Source: Pseudomonas frederiksbergensis (GTDB lineage Bacteria; Pseudomonadota; Gammaproteobacteria; Pseudomonadales; Pseudomonadaceae). Taken from it: a DNA stretch of 64,000 bases. The stretch lies in NCBI RefSeq assembly GCF_017114915.1, contig NZ_JAAUOE010000002.1, forward strand, positions 247,109 to 311,108, in the 5' to 3' direction. The notes below the pieces were generated by a model. That model did no database searches, was not told where the DNA came from, and saw nothing but the letters and a program-made list of their open reading frames with translations. Of the stretch, positions 9,000 to 17,200 are shown in pieces. A program made the translations under genes and the position numbers. Position 1 is the stretch's first letter. Each line of letters opens with the position of its first letter.

Positions 9000-9926
9000 A
9001 AGCCCCGTGGTTTTGAGCAGGTCTTTCAAGGCCTCTTTTTCGGCGGCGGAGCCGCTGCCGAGGATTTTTTTCAGTTGCTGCTCGATCTGTAGCAACGATG
9101 CCGGCGCCTCGGGCAGATTCAAATGCTCCGGCAAAATCTCATCGCCAGTACTCACCAGCAGCGCAAAGTGAATGACGTTTTCCAGCTCCCGGGTGTTGCC
9201 CGGCCAACTGTGTTGCTCCAGCAGATGCTGCGCGGCTTCGCTGATCAGTGGCACCGGCAGGTCGAGGCGCTGGCTGTAGATGCCGAGGAAGTATTCGGCC
9301 AGCGATAAAATATCGCCCACCCGCTCACGCAAGGCCGGCAGTTTGAGCTGGCCCTCGCTGAGATAGTGATAAAGCCGCTCATGGAATTTTCCGGCCGCCA
9401 CTGCCTGGGCCAGATCGATGCTGGTGGCCGCCACCAGACGCACGTCCACCGGGCTGGGCTGGTGTGCGCCGACGCGGATGACTTCGTGATTTTCCAGGGC
9501 CGCCAGCAACTTGATCTGGATCGGCAGCGGCAGGTCGCCGATCTCATCCAGATACAGGGTGCCGCCGTTGGCCGAGCCGAACCAGCCGGCACGACTGCTG
9601 GCCGAACCGCTGTAACTGCCGGCGGCATAGCCGAACAGTTCAGCATCGGCGTAAGTCGGGCTGATCGCGCCGCAATTGACGGACACGAACAACCCGCCAC
9701 GATCACTGGCGCGATGGATGTGCCGTGCCAGCAGTTCTTTACCGCTGCCGGTTTCACCGCGAATCAACACTGAGATCGAACGTGGCGCCAGCTGTTCCAG
9801 CTCCTGGCGCAACTGCCGGGAACGCGGATCGACAAACACCAGCGCCTTGGCACGGATGCTCAGCGGGCTTTTCTCCGCATCGGGAAAGGTCAGCAATGGC
9901 TGACCGAAGGTTTCATGCAAGCTCAT
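8994..9926 (-). CDS. Sigma-54-interacting AAA protein without DNA-binding domain (SfnR-like)
   Basis: 310 residues, essentially only the sigma-54 AAA+ module. Walker A is GETGSGKE near residue 56 and Walker B is GGTLYLDEIGD near 120; sensor-like VDVRLVAAT and the lid PGNTRELENVI are present. Two features are unusual. The loop normally reading GAFTGA, which contacts sigma-54, is GSYSGS. The C-terminus (IEQQLKKILGSGS...LLKTTGLL) has no Fis-type helix-turn-helix, and no receiver or GAF domain precedes the AAA module. The stop codon lies inside a REP palindrome. The best family guess is the SfnR-like regulators of sulfone/sulfonate use, in keeping with the metQ neighbour. It may work as an accessory to another enhancer-binding protein. 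Confidence 0.75.
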   Translation of the reverse strand: MSLHETFGQPLLTFPDAEKSPLSIRAKALVFVDPRSRQLRQELEQLAPRSISVLIRGETGSGKELLARHIHRASDRGGLFVSVNCGAISPTYADAELFGYAAGSYSGSASSRAGWFGSANGGTLYLDEIGDLPLPIQIKLLAALENHEVIRVGAHQPSPVDVRLVAATSIDLAQAVAAGKFHERLYHYLSEGQLKLPALRERVGDILSLAEYFLGIYSQRLDLPVPLISEAAQHLLEQHSWPGNTRELENVIHFALLVSTGDEILPEHLNLPEAPASLLQIEQQLKKILGSGSAAEKEALKDLLKTTGLL

Positions 9927-9983
9927 GGCAGACTCCCGCCCAAAACCGCCGGGAGACGGGGGCGTTGTAAAAAAAGAAAGGGC

Positions 9984-10565
9984 TCAAGCGCGACGCAGGG
10001 CGTGCTGTTCCATGCGGTTTTGCAGGCGATAGAGATACGCAAAACCCTGCTCCCAGCGCCGGTGACCGGACTTCACGTTGATGTGCCCTGCCCCCGACAA
10101 AATCCCCGCCTCTGCGCCCCACTGGCGTGCCAGTTCCAGCGCACGTGGCGCGCTCACGGCGGCGTCGTTGTCAGAGCTGACGACCTGGCTCGGGAATGGC
10201 AGTAAATGGTTCGGGATCGGCGCGAAGTTGCGCAGGGCCGGTGCGCAGGCCGGGCGCTCGACGTCTGCCGGCGCGACCAGCAACGCGCCGCGAACCTGAC
10301 GCAAAAATTGCAGCGGCGCGGTGGCCGCCCAATGGGCAACGGTGATGCAACCCAGGCTATGGGCAATCAGAATCACCGGCGTGCTGTCGGCGGCAATCGC
10401 TTCGGCCAACGCTGCGACCCAGTCTTCACGACGAGGCGTCAGCCAATCGGCCTGCTCCACCCGCGCGCTGTTTGGCAGGCTGTTCTGCCAGTGGGTTTGC
10501 CAATGATCTTCTGGCGATCCTTGCCAGCCCGGCACAATCAGGTAGCGAATTGATTCGTTGCGCAT
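9984..10565 (-). CDS. RBBP9/YdeN-family alpha/beta hydrolase
   Basis: 193 residues from an ATG at 10565 preceded by AGGAG; a longer in-frame upstream extension has no ribosome binding site and reads as non-coding. The sequence matches the small serine hydrolase family of RBBP9/YdeN: VPGWQGSPEDHWQ near the N-terminus, nucleophile elbow AHSLGC at about residues 71-76, an Asp in SSDNDAAVS, and the late His in SGAGHIN. The catalytic triad therefore looks complete. There is no signal peptide, so it is cytoplasmic. It lies 57 bases upstream of the sigma-54 AAA gene in the same direction and may be co-transcribed. The natural substrate of this family is unknown. Confidence 0.82.
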   Translation of the reverse strand: MRNESIRYLIVPGWQGSPEDHWQTHWQNSLPNSARVEQADWLTPRREDWVAALAEAIAADSTPVILIAHSLGCITVAHWAATAPLQFLRQVRGALLVAPADVERPACAPALRNFAPIPNHLLPFPSQVVSSDNDAAVSAPRALELARQWGAEAGILSGAGHINVKSGHRRWEQGFAYLYRLQNRMEQHALRRA

Positions 10566-10599
10566 GGGGGAGCTCTCCTGCCGCGTATCTGTTCCCGAT

Positions 10600-10626
10600 C
10601 GAGTATAGGGAGGAGAGTTATACTCG
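10600..10626. promoter_or_regulatory. Perfect 8-bp inverted repeat upstream of the hydrolase gene
   Basis: CGAGTATA (10600-10607) and TATACTCG (10619-10626) are separated by 11 bases, about 35 bases before the start codon. The symmetry suggests an operator for a dimeric regulator, or a 5' leader hairpin. The binding protein is unknown. Confidence 0.4.
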
Positions 10627-10685
10627 TTAAGGAATAAGAAGCTATTTATTAAGACCCATATAGAATATGCGTGTTTTCCCGAGCA

Positions 10686-10723
10686 ATAAAAAAGGGGCCG
10701 CACCCTGCCAAGGAGACGGCCCC
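10686..10723 (-). terminator. Strong Rho-independent terminator
   Basis: Read on the minus strand, GGGGCCG and CGGCCCC arms enclose a 16-base loop and are followed by a run of six or more T. It lies about 210 bases past the stop of the desaturase gene, so it ends either a long 3' UTR or a separate small RNA. Confidence 0.75.
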
Positions 10724-10931
10724 GGAAACTCAAAATCTGTTTGCGCAAACGACATCGCTGGAAGGCGATAATTGGTCAAAACGGTTATCCAATAAAGGAA
10801 TATTTAATTACTTTATTAGGCCAAAATCGCATATAACTGCAATGACCGCCAAGCCATCACTGCTTGCGTCACAACGTAGCGTCCCTTTGGGTCAAATTGA
10901 TGACCAGGGTTTGAGTTTCCGAATGCATCTT
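10724..10931 (-). ncRNA. Candidate small RNA or long 3' UTR after the desaturase gene
   Basis: This AT-rich stretch holds no convincing gene on either strand; one frame is open on the plus strand but shows no ribosome binding site or coding character. It ends in the strong minus-strand terminator at 10686-10723. It could therefore produce a small RNA of up to about 200 nt, from its own promoter or by processing of the desaturase mRNA. I do not recognise it as a known Pseudomonas sRNA; it lacks the repeated GGA loops of RsmX/Y/Z. The rest of the 10566-10931 gap contains only the hydrolase leader with its inverted repeat. Confidence 0.3.
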
Positions 10932-12005
10932 TCAAACCTGAGCGGCACGCACCTCCTGCATCGCTGAAGTGTCCTTGCGCACAAACCGGTTCGCCCGTCC
11001 GAACGTCCCGAAATCATTGAACCGCACGCCCATCTCGCGCATCACCGCATGCGCCACCGGGACGGTCATCTGGCGGATGTAAAACGGCTCTTTCACCACA
11101 AAATGATGGATCCCGTGGCTGCTGCCGAAGTTGAAGCAGAACGCCTGCAACGGCCACATCCACCAAGGGTTCAAGACCTGAGTCTGCTGAATCACATTCC
11201 CCGGCTCCACGTCGCCGTAGTAATGCATGTTCGAGCTGACAAAGTGCAGGCAGAACGTGCGCAACACATTCGGGCCGATGATCACCACGGCAGCGATATC
11301 GATCACCTGCATCACCGCCAATGTCGTCGCCGACCAGTCGATAGACGCACCCAGCAGATGCGCGATGCCGTTGACGGCGTGAAAACCGAGGAACACGTAC
11401 CACGCCCCCCAATGCATCAGCGCCAGCGGTGCATAAACCTTCAGAAAACGCTTGAGGATGCTGAATTTATGCGCCCGGGTCTTGGCCCGCAGCAGGCGGA
11501 TGAATGCCGACATCACGTTGTCGCCGACCATCAACAGCCGCGCAAAACCCCAAGGCTCACCGTTGGTGATCGCCCGCTCTTCCATGTCGGCTTCAGTGCC
11601 GGACACCTTGTGGTGGTTGAGGTGCAAATGGCGGCGGATCCAGGGGTTGATGGTGCTCGGTCGCGCCAGCCAGACCAGGCCCATCATCAGGTTGTGCGGT
11701 ATGCGTTGCTTGCGAAAATACAGGCTGTGGATCAGGTCATGCTCCAGCTCATGGGTCAGCGAGGCGAAAAACGCGTTGAGCAACAGGCATGCCCACCAGG
11801 CCATGTACCCGCTGATGTAGAGCGCTGCCGAACCGATCATCCCGGCCAGGGCGAAGGCCAGGATGCCCGCGCCCAAGGCGTCCTGATGGTTGAGAATCGG
11901 GTAGCGCTGACGCAATTCGACGCCCTTGGCCAGCACCACCTGGCGAATATGCGCTGATCGCTGTGCTGCATTCAGTCGCTGGGGACTTGCAGAAGTACCG
12001 TCCAT
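10932..12005 (-). CDS. Membrane fatty acid desaturase family protein
   Basis: 357 residues with the three histidine clusters of the integral-membrane di-iron desaturase/hydroxylase family: HELEHDLIH near residue 85, HLHLNHH near 126 and HGIHH near 298, with hydrophobic segments at about 45-80 and 190-260. The enzyme should introduce a double bond or hydroxyl into an acyl or similar chain at the inner membrane, using O2 and external electron transfer. It differs from the DesA-type desaturase at 25680-26861. It is divergent from an AraC regulator 100 bases away, which probably controls it. The exact substrate is unknown. Confidence 0.85.
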   Translation of the reverse strand: MDGTSASPQRLNAAQRSAHIRQVVLAKGVELRQRYPILNHQDALGAGILAFALAGMIGSAALYISGYMAWWACLLLNAFFASLTHELEHDLIHSLYFRKQRIPHNLMMGLVWLARPSTINPWIRRHLHLNHHKVSGTEADMEERAITNGEPWGFARLLMVGDNVMSAFIRLLRAKTRAHKFSILKRFLKVYAPLALMHWGAWYVFLGFHAVNGIAHLLGASIDWSATTLAVMQVIDIAAVVIIGPNVLRTFCLHFVSSNMHYYGDVEPGNVIQQTQVLNPWWMWPLQAFCFNFGSSHGIHHFVVKEPFYIRQMTVPVAHAVMREMGVRFNDFGTFGRANRFVRKDTSAMQEVRAAQV

Positions 12006-12105
12006 GCTTCCATCCTCTGGTTATTGATGCTCGCATCCTGCCCTGTAATGCTTAACTGAACGGTAGCCGTGAACGCCAACCTGTTGACTGGACGCGCCAA
12101 TCGAC

Positions 12106-13110
12106 ATGACTGAACCGACCTCCCTCGCCAGCTGGACCCGTGCCCTGCGCAAGCAGCTCGATGCGCTGGGGCTCGACAGCGCCGCCCTGTGCCAACAGGC
12201 AGGGCTCGACCCGCAGTTGATGGACGACCCGAACGCCCGTTACCCGTTGTCGGGCACCACGCGCCTGTGGGAAATCGCGGTGCAGGTCAGTGGCGACCCG
12301 GCGATTGGCTTGCGGGTGTCGCGGTTTGTCAGCCCGACCACGTTCCATGCGCTCGGGTATGCATTGGTGGCCAGCGGCAGCTTGCGGGAAGTGTTCGAGC
12401 GCATCGTGCGTTATCACCAGGTGGTCAGCGATGCGCTGGACCTGGAGTTGACCCGCGCCGAGGATCGCTACCGCTTCCGCCTGAAAATCCCCCAAGGCAA
12501 CCCCGCGCCAGCCTTCGAAGCCATTGACGCCTTCGCGGCGATTTACGTGCGCACCTGCCGTAACCGGCTGGGCCGTGACTACGCGCCGCTGGCGGTTTAT
12601 CTGCGCCGTCCGGAACCAGCCGACCCGCATCAATGGCACAAAGTGTTCCGTTCGCCGGTGTATTTCGCCGCCGAGGAAGACCGACTGGAATTCGCCCTGG
12701 TGGATTTCGACAGCCACCTGGACGATGCCAACCCGGAATTGGCCGAACACAACGAAACCGTGCTCGAACGCACCCTGACGCAACTCAAACTCCTGACCTG
12801 GGAGCGCAAGGTTCGCGATGCCATTGAAGAGCAATTGCCCGAGGGCGAACCGTCGGCCGAACGCATCGCCCAAGCGCTGCACTTGAGTTTGCGCAGCCTG
12901 CAACGGCACTTGGCAGACGAGGGTTGTCGGTTCGATACGCTGCTCAACGAAAGTCGGGAAAACCTGGCGCTGCTGCATCTGCGCGACCCGCAATGCTCGT
13001 TGAGCGAGGTCAGTTATCTATTGGGATTCGCCGACACTAGCAGCTTCAGCCGCGCGTTCAAGCGCTGGACCGGGATGACCCCGGGGCAGTTTCGGGATGG
13101 GTTGCGGTGA
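12106..13110 (+). CDS. AraC-family transcriptional regulator
   Basis: 334 residues. The N-terminal 200 residues match the 'arabinose-binding-like' domain found in OruR/ArgR-type AraC regulators (start SWTRALRKQLDALGLD, PLSGTTRLWEIA). The C-terminus has the two AraC helix-turn-helix motifs: AERIAQALHLSLRSLQRHLADEG and SYLLGFADTSSFSRAFKRWTG, ending MTPGQFR. It is divergent from the desaturase gene and most likely activates it from the shared 100-base intergenic region. The inducer is unknown; regulators of this class often sense small hydrophobic or fatty-acid-like molecules. Confidence 0.88.
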   Translation: MTEPTSLASWTRALRKQLDALGLDSAALCQQAGLDPQLMDDPNARYPLSGTTRLWEIAVQVSGDPAIGLRVSRFVSPTTFHALGYALVASGSLREVFERIVRYHQVVSDALDLELTRAEDRYRFRLKIPQGNPAPAFEAIDAFAAIYVRTCRNRLGRDYAPLAVYLRRPEPADPHQWHKVFRSPVYFAAEEDRLEFALVDFDSHLDDANPELAEHNETVLERTLTQLKLLTWERKVRDAIEEQLPEGEPSAERIAQALHLSLRSLQRHLADEGCRFDTLLNESRENLALLHLRDPQCSLSEVSYLLGFADTSSFSRAFKRWTGMTPGQFRDGLR

Positions 13111-13145
13111 TAGATCCGGAAGGCGTGTCGGGTTTTCCGGCCCCA

Positions 13146-13163
13146 TCGCGGGCTTGCCCGCGA
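13146..13163. repeat. Single REP half-element
   Basis: TCGCGGGCTTGCCCGCGA is the core hairpin of the Pseudomonas REP family, here without its inverted partner. It lies between the convergent AraC and response-regulator genes and may help end transcription. Confidence 0.6.
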
Positions 13164-13191
13164 TAGCGATGTCTCAAACACCACAGAACCA

Positions 13192-13557
13192 CTATCGCCC
13201 CCGATCCCGCCGCAACACCTTGCGCACCCGCTTCACCAGCTCGCTGACGGTAAACGGCTTGAGCAGGTAATCATCCTCATGCAACTCCAACCCGCGCAGC
13301 CGGTCCTCGATGCCGTCCGTGGTGGTGAGCAACAGCACCGGTGTATCGCCGAGCTTGCGGATCTGCTGCAGCAACTGCCAGCCGTTGAGCCCCGGCAGCA
13401 TCACATCGAGGATGATCAATTCATATTCGCCAGATTCGATAAAGCGCCGGCCGTCCATGCCATTGAGCGCTACATCCACCGCATAACTCGCTTCGCTCAG
13501 GCCTTTGGCCAGGAGGCTGGCGGTCTCGGGTTCGTCTTCCACTAACAGCACACGCAT
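13192..13557 (-). CDS. Receiver-only response regulator (OmpR-type, no output domain)
   Basis: 121 residues, a single receiver domain. The acidic pocket (VEDEPET), the phosphoacceptor Asp in LIILDVMLPGLNG near residue 51, the Thr in LLTTTDG and the Lys in YLLKPF near 101 are all present. The sequence most resembles the N-terminal half of CopR/CusR-type OmpR-family regulators, yet it stops right after KVLRRDRGR where a winged-helix DNA-binding domain would start. The stop lies close to a REP half-element. No sensor kinase gene is adjacent. It may be an ancestral full regulator that lost its output domain, or a genuine CheY-like relay. Confidence 0.8.
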   Translation of the reverse strand: MRVLLVEDEPETASLLAKGLSEASYAVDVALNGMDGRRFIESGEYELIILDVMLPGLNGWQLLQQIRKLGDTPVLLLTTTDGIEDRLRGLELHEDDYLLKPFTVSELVKRVRKVLRRDRGR

Positions 13558-13643
13558 GGCACACCTCGATTGTCGTCTTCACAGGCTAGGCGCGTTCATG
13601 GACAAAGCCCATCAATAAAATCGACAGCGCCTGCAAGTGCACA

Positions 13644-14330
13644 TCAAACCACCGCCAACTCCCGCAACCGCTGCGCATCCAGAATCTCGATCTCGCCATA
13701 CCTGAGATTCAGAATCCCCTGCCCCTGCAAGTCCTTGAGGATCTGGTTGGTGGTCTGGCGCGACAGCGACAGCATTGACGCCAGTTGCTCCTGGGGCAGT
13801 TGCAGCACACGGCGCGGCAGGTCGATTTCACCATAACCCTCGGCAATCATCAGCAAGCGATGAGCCAGGCGTGCAGGAGCTGGCAACAGGCTCAGCTGTT
13901 CGAGGTTGATGAAGGTCAGGCGCAGTTTGTGGCTCATCAATAATGCCAGTTGCCGCCAGTACACCGGGTGTTCGTCGAGTAACGCCAGCAGCGTCGTTTG
14001 CGGGATGTGCAACAGGATGCACTGGCCCACGGCATAGGCATCATGGGTTCGCGGCTGACTATCGAACAGACAGATTTCGCCGAACCAGTGCGGTGGCTCC
14101 ACCAGACTCAACAGCGCTTCCTTGCCCTGCTCGCTCACCGCGCCAATGCGCACCGCCCCTTCGAGCACCGCGTACACCCCGCAAGGGGGATCACCGCGCT
14201 GGAACAGCCGCTGCCCCGGCGACAACCGCCGAACCCGGGCGATTGTCAGCAGACTATCCTGTAAAGAAACAGGTAAATGACTGAACCACTGCCCCATCAT
14301 CAGGCGCGAACGCCAAACCTGCATGTCCAT
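13644..14330 (-). CDS. Crp/Fnr-family transcriptional regulator
   Basis: 228 residues from an ATG at 14330 preceded by AGGAG. A cyclic-nucleotide-binding-like beta-roll (about 25-130, with GVYAVLEGAVRIG and PPHWFGEICLFDSQPRTHDAYA) is joined by a long dimer helix to a helix-turn-helix (PQEQLASMLSLSRQTTNQILKDLQ, about 185-210). There are no Fnr-type Cys clusters, so it is not an oxygen sensor. The cAMP-contact Arg-Ser/Thr pair is not obvious, so the ligand is unknown. It lies 86 bases upstream of the receiver-only gene in the same direction. Confidence 0.87.
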   Translation of the reverse strand: MDMQVWRSRLMMGQWFSHLPVSLQDSLLTIARVRRLSPGQRLFQRGDPPCGVYAVLEGAVRIGAVSEQGKEALLSLVEPPHWFGEICLFDSQPRTHDAYAVGQCILLHIPQTTLLALLDEHPVYWRQLALLMSHKLRLTFINLEQLSLLPAPARLAHRLLMIAEGYGEIDLPRRVLQLPQEQLASMLSLSRQTTNQILKDLQGQGILNLRYGEIEILDAQRLRELAVV

Positions 14331-14414
14331 GAAAACTCCTGGAGATTGTCGCCTGGCTGACAGAGCGAGAGATGAACCCGGGGCATCATCCATCACCCTA
14401 CAGGAGGAATAACA

Positions 14415-14933
14415 ATGAAAAGCCTCGTTGACCATCTCAGTCAATACGCCGCCTACCACCGCGACCCGCGCAATATCGCCAGCCACTTCGTGGGTATTCC
14501 GTTGATCGTGGTGGCGGTGGCCGTGCTGCTGTCGCGTCCGCAATGGGCCGGGGGCTGGCTGTCACCGGCAGTGCTGGTGTCACTGGCGTCGGCGTGGTTT
14601 TACCTGAGGCTGGAATTGCGGCTGGGGGTATTGATGACAGTATTGCTGGGCCTGTCTGTCTGGCTGGGGCATGTGCTTGCGCAGCAGAGCACGTTCATCT
14701 GGCTTGCCAGCGGCATCGGGATGTTTGTGGTGGGATGGGCGATTCAGTTTGTCGGTCATCATTACGAGGGACGCAAACCGGCGTTTATCGATGATGTGAC
14801 GGGGTTGATTGTCGGGCCGTTGTTTGTGGTGGTGGAAGCAGGTTTCCTGTTGGGGCTTCGGGGCGAGCTGAAACGAGCCATCGAAGAACGCGCCGGGCCA
14901 GTGGCCTTGCGCAACCACCACTCTGCCGCCTGA
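14415..14933 (+). CDS. Mpo1-like (DUF962) membrane protein
   Basis: 172 residues with a good ribosome binding site (AGGAGGAATAACA-ATG). Several membrane helices between about 28 and 145 and the two family motifs are present: YHRDPRNIASHFVGIP near the N-terminus and FVGHHYEGRKPAF near 115. The conserved His residues fit the Fe-dependent 2-hydroxy fatty acid dioxygenase activity shown for yeast Mpo1. Bacterial members are mostly uncharacterised. It is divergent from the Crp/Fnr gene, which may regulate it. Confidence 0.85.
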   Translation: MKSLVDHLSQYAAYHRDPRNIASHFVGIPLIVVAVAVLLSRPQWAGGWLSPAVLVSLASAWFYLRLELRLGVLMTVLLGLSVWLGHVLAQQSTFIWLASGIGMFVVGWAIQFVGHHYEGRKPAFIDDVTGLIVGPLFVVVEAGFLLGLRGELKRAIEERAGPVALRNHHSAA

Positions 14934-14970
14934 AAAAAGAGAGCGGTAACGGATCGATGCCGTTACCGCT
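14933..14970 (-). terminator. Rho-independent terminator after the dehydrogenase operon
   Basis: AGCGGTAACGG and CCGTTACCGCT arms (11 bp) with a 7-base loop. On the minus strand the hairpin is followed by six T. It ends the GMC dehydrogenase operon and lies at the stop codon of the convergent Mpo1-like gene. Confidence 0.85.
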
Positions 14971-14977
14971 CCTGGCT

Positions 14978-17200
14978 TCACAGCGCGCCGAACTCGACCC
15001 GGATCGTCAGCGCGCCCGTATTGTCAGTCAGGCCGGCCCCGTAACGCCCTGTCAGGTCATCATTGATGCACAATTGCAGCTCCCCTTGCTGGCCGTTTGG
15101 AACCTGCGCCAGATCACCGACCAGGAATGGTGTTCCACCGTTGCCCACTCGACCGATCAAGGCGCCTTCCGCCGCACCGGGCAGCGTATAGCTGTCATAG
15201 CTGATGTGCCTCGAACCGCCGTTTCCATCCACATTGCCGCCTTGCGGGCTGGCACACCATAGCCCACTGACGTAGCGAACCAGGCGCGGCACCAGCCCGT
15301 TGACCTGTACACCGGTGCCCTGCCAGGCCTTGTTGGCCTGGACCTGCATCGTCACCGCCTTCAGATCGTTGGCCACGGTGTCCCCGACCTGGAACGACAA
15401 CGCGGCAATCGTCAGGCTCGGGTTCGAGGTCCCGGTGCTGGGGAAGACGCCATCGCCCACCAGGAACAGGTTCTTGTGGTCCCAACTGCGCTGGTATTTG
15501 TCGACTACCGATTTGGTTGGATCATCGCCCATGCGATAGGTCCCCATCAGGTGCCCGGCGCCCTGGAAGCTGTAATCGTCACCTTTGTATGTGAATGTCC
15601 CTTTGCCAATGGGTGCCGTCAGCTCCACGGCACCGAGCAGGTCCTTGATGATGTGGGTCGCCAATATCTTCGCCTGCCTGAAACCTTCCTTGGTGTAATC
15701 GGACAGGTCGTAGTGGATTTCCGGCCGAAGAATGCCGAGCCCATCCTTATAGTTATCCGTCGAAGGCACGATGTAGCTATTGGATTGGTCGGGATGGTCC
15801 TCCACCTGCTCCACCAAAAATCCGATCCGAAACTGGCGGATAAACAGGCCGTTGAGCCTCTTGATCAGTGCCGTGCCGTAAAGCGCTTCACTGGGCGGCG
15901 GCGGTGTCTCTTTCGATGGCAACGGGTTGGTGCAGCTTGTGTTCGTCCCGTCGATAAAATCGGCCACGGTGACGTAAGGGTCGCCAACCGGCCAGTTCCA
16001 GCCCTCGTTGCCGATTTCGATGCGCCATGCCGCTCGCTGGCTGCGAAAGTCGCCGTCACGCAGGCTCTCAATGCCCGCCGTGGACAACGGGCCGCGATAC
16101 GGGAAAACCGTCTTGCCTTCAGGCATCAGCCCCCATGCCAGGTAAATCGGATGGTCGGACAAACTGCGTCCTACCTGCCCGCTGCTATTGGCCACTCCTC
16201 TGGGCCAGGCCGGGCTCTTGGAGTTGAGCAACAATTTAGGGGTTTCAATTGCATGGGCAGCGATCACGTAACGCTGCCCGATGGCCACGCCGGTTCCCGT
16301 CTGCGGCCCCTCGCCAAGCTGATACTGAATGAACTCCACACCATTGATATTGCTGTCCGTTCCCACTGTCACTTTGCTCGCCACGGTCCTGTACAGCACG
16401 CGGACCTTGCCGGTGGCCAGGGCTTTGTTCATGGTCACGGTCGCGTCGTACTTGGCCTGGATCGGGCAGATCGGCGTGCAGTTGGTATTGCCAGCACACA
16501 CCCGGCGCCCGGCGTAGGGCTGGGAGTTGCGCCCCGCCGGCGTCGGGCTGACCACCAACGGCAAGCCGTCGAACGTCTGCCCGGTCACGGCGCTGACAAA
16601 ACTGCCATCAACCAGCGACAACGGAATGCTGTGCATCGGGAATGAATAACCTTCGGGAAAGGTCATGCCCAGATAGGCCTGGTCGGTGACATTGGCCGCC
16701 ACACCGATCTCTGCTTCCGCCCGACAGTAGGCACTTTGCAGATCGTCATAGCCGATCGGCCAGTCCACCCCGACGCCATACTTGGTCTTCAGGCGAAAAT
16801 CGTTCGGCACCATGCGCAGGCACGTCCCGACCCAATGCCAGGTCGTCCCGCCGCCCACCCGCTCATAGGTGCTGTTGAAGGGCAGCGGGCCTTTTTGTAC
16901 CAGGTAGCTGACTTGCGGCTGGTCCCAGCCAAGGATCAGGTCGGCGATGGTGGCCCGAGGGGCATTTTCCTTGGTCGGGTCACGCGGCGTATCCAGGCTC
17001 GACACCGGAGGGTAAGGCGATTCCGGGGTTTTCAGCGTCGAAGTGTAGAAGCGTTCCATGTATTGCGAGCGGTTGGCGGGAATCTCAGGGCCGGACTCGA
17101 GCACTAGCACCTCCACCCCGGCCATGCCCAGTTGATAAGCGATGATGCTACCGGCCAGGCCTGCGCCAACGATCACTACGTCCGCTTGTTCGATACTCAT
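14978..17200 (-). CDS. GMC-type FAD dehydrogenase fused to a C-terminal LecA-like lectin domain
   Basis: 740 residues. The dinucleotide-binding site is VVIVGAGLAGSIIAYQLG (about 8-25). GMC landmarks are ERVGGGTTWHW (about 113-123) and the C-terminal GHLMGTYRMGDDP and GTSNPSLTIAAL. Cys235, Cys241 and Cys245 in a CAGN..C...CP pattern match the Fe-S cysteines of three-subunit FAD glucose dehydrogenases. After the catalytic domain comes a 123-residue tail (about 618-740, DNA about 14981-15349) resembling the P. aeruginosa galactose lectin LecA: Trp near its start, LPGAAEGALIGRVGNGG, then CINDDLTGRYG and DNTGALTIRV. It is the last gene of a three-gene operon. I see no signal peptide. The oxidised substrate, probably a sugar or alcohol, is unknown. 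Confidence 0.85.
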   Translation of the reverse strand: MSIEQADVVIVGAGLAGSIIAYQLGMAGVEVLVLESGPEIPANRSQYMERFYTSTLKTPESPYPPVSSLDTPRDPTKENAPRATIADLILGWDQPQVSYLVQKGPLPFNSTYERVGGGTTWHWVGTCLRMVPNDFRLKTKYGVGVDWPIGYDDLQSAYCRAEAEIGVAANVTDQAYLGMTFPEGYSFPMHSIPLSLVDGSFVSAVTGQTFDGLPLVVSPTPAGRNSQPYAGRRVCAGNTNCTPICPIQAKYDATVTMNKALATGKVRVLYRTVASKVTVGTDSNINGVEFIQYQLGEGPQTGTGVAIGQRYVIAAHAIETPKLLLNSKSPAWPRGVANSSGQVGRSLSDHPIYLAWGLMPEGKTVFPYRGPLSTAGIESLRDGDFRSQRAAWRIEIGNEGWNWPVGDPYVTVADFIDGTNTSCTNPLPSKETPPPPSEALYGTALIKRLNGLFIRQFRIGFLVEQVEDHPDQSNSYIVPSTDNYKDGLGILRPEIHYDLSDYTKEGFRQAKILATHIIKDLLGAVELTAPIGKGTFTYKGDDYSFQGAGHLMGTYRMGDDPTKSVVDKYQRSWDHKNLFLVGDGVFPSTGTSNPSLTIAALSFQVGDTVANDLKAVTMQVQANKAWQGTGVQVNGLVPRLVRYVSGLWCASPQGGNVDGNGGSRHISYDSYTLPGAAEGALIGRVGNGGTPFLVGDLAQVPNGQQGELQLCINDDLTGRYGAGLTDNTGALTIRVEFGAL

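Noticed and set aside
10671..10967. 98-codon plus-strand open frame
   Set aside because: It crosses the terminator and the end of the desaturase gene and has no ribosome binding site or recognisable domain.
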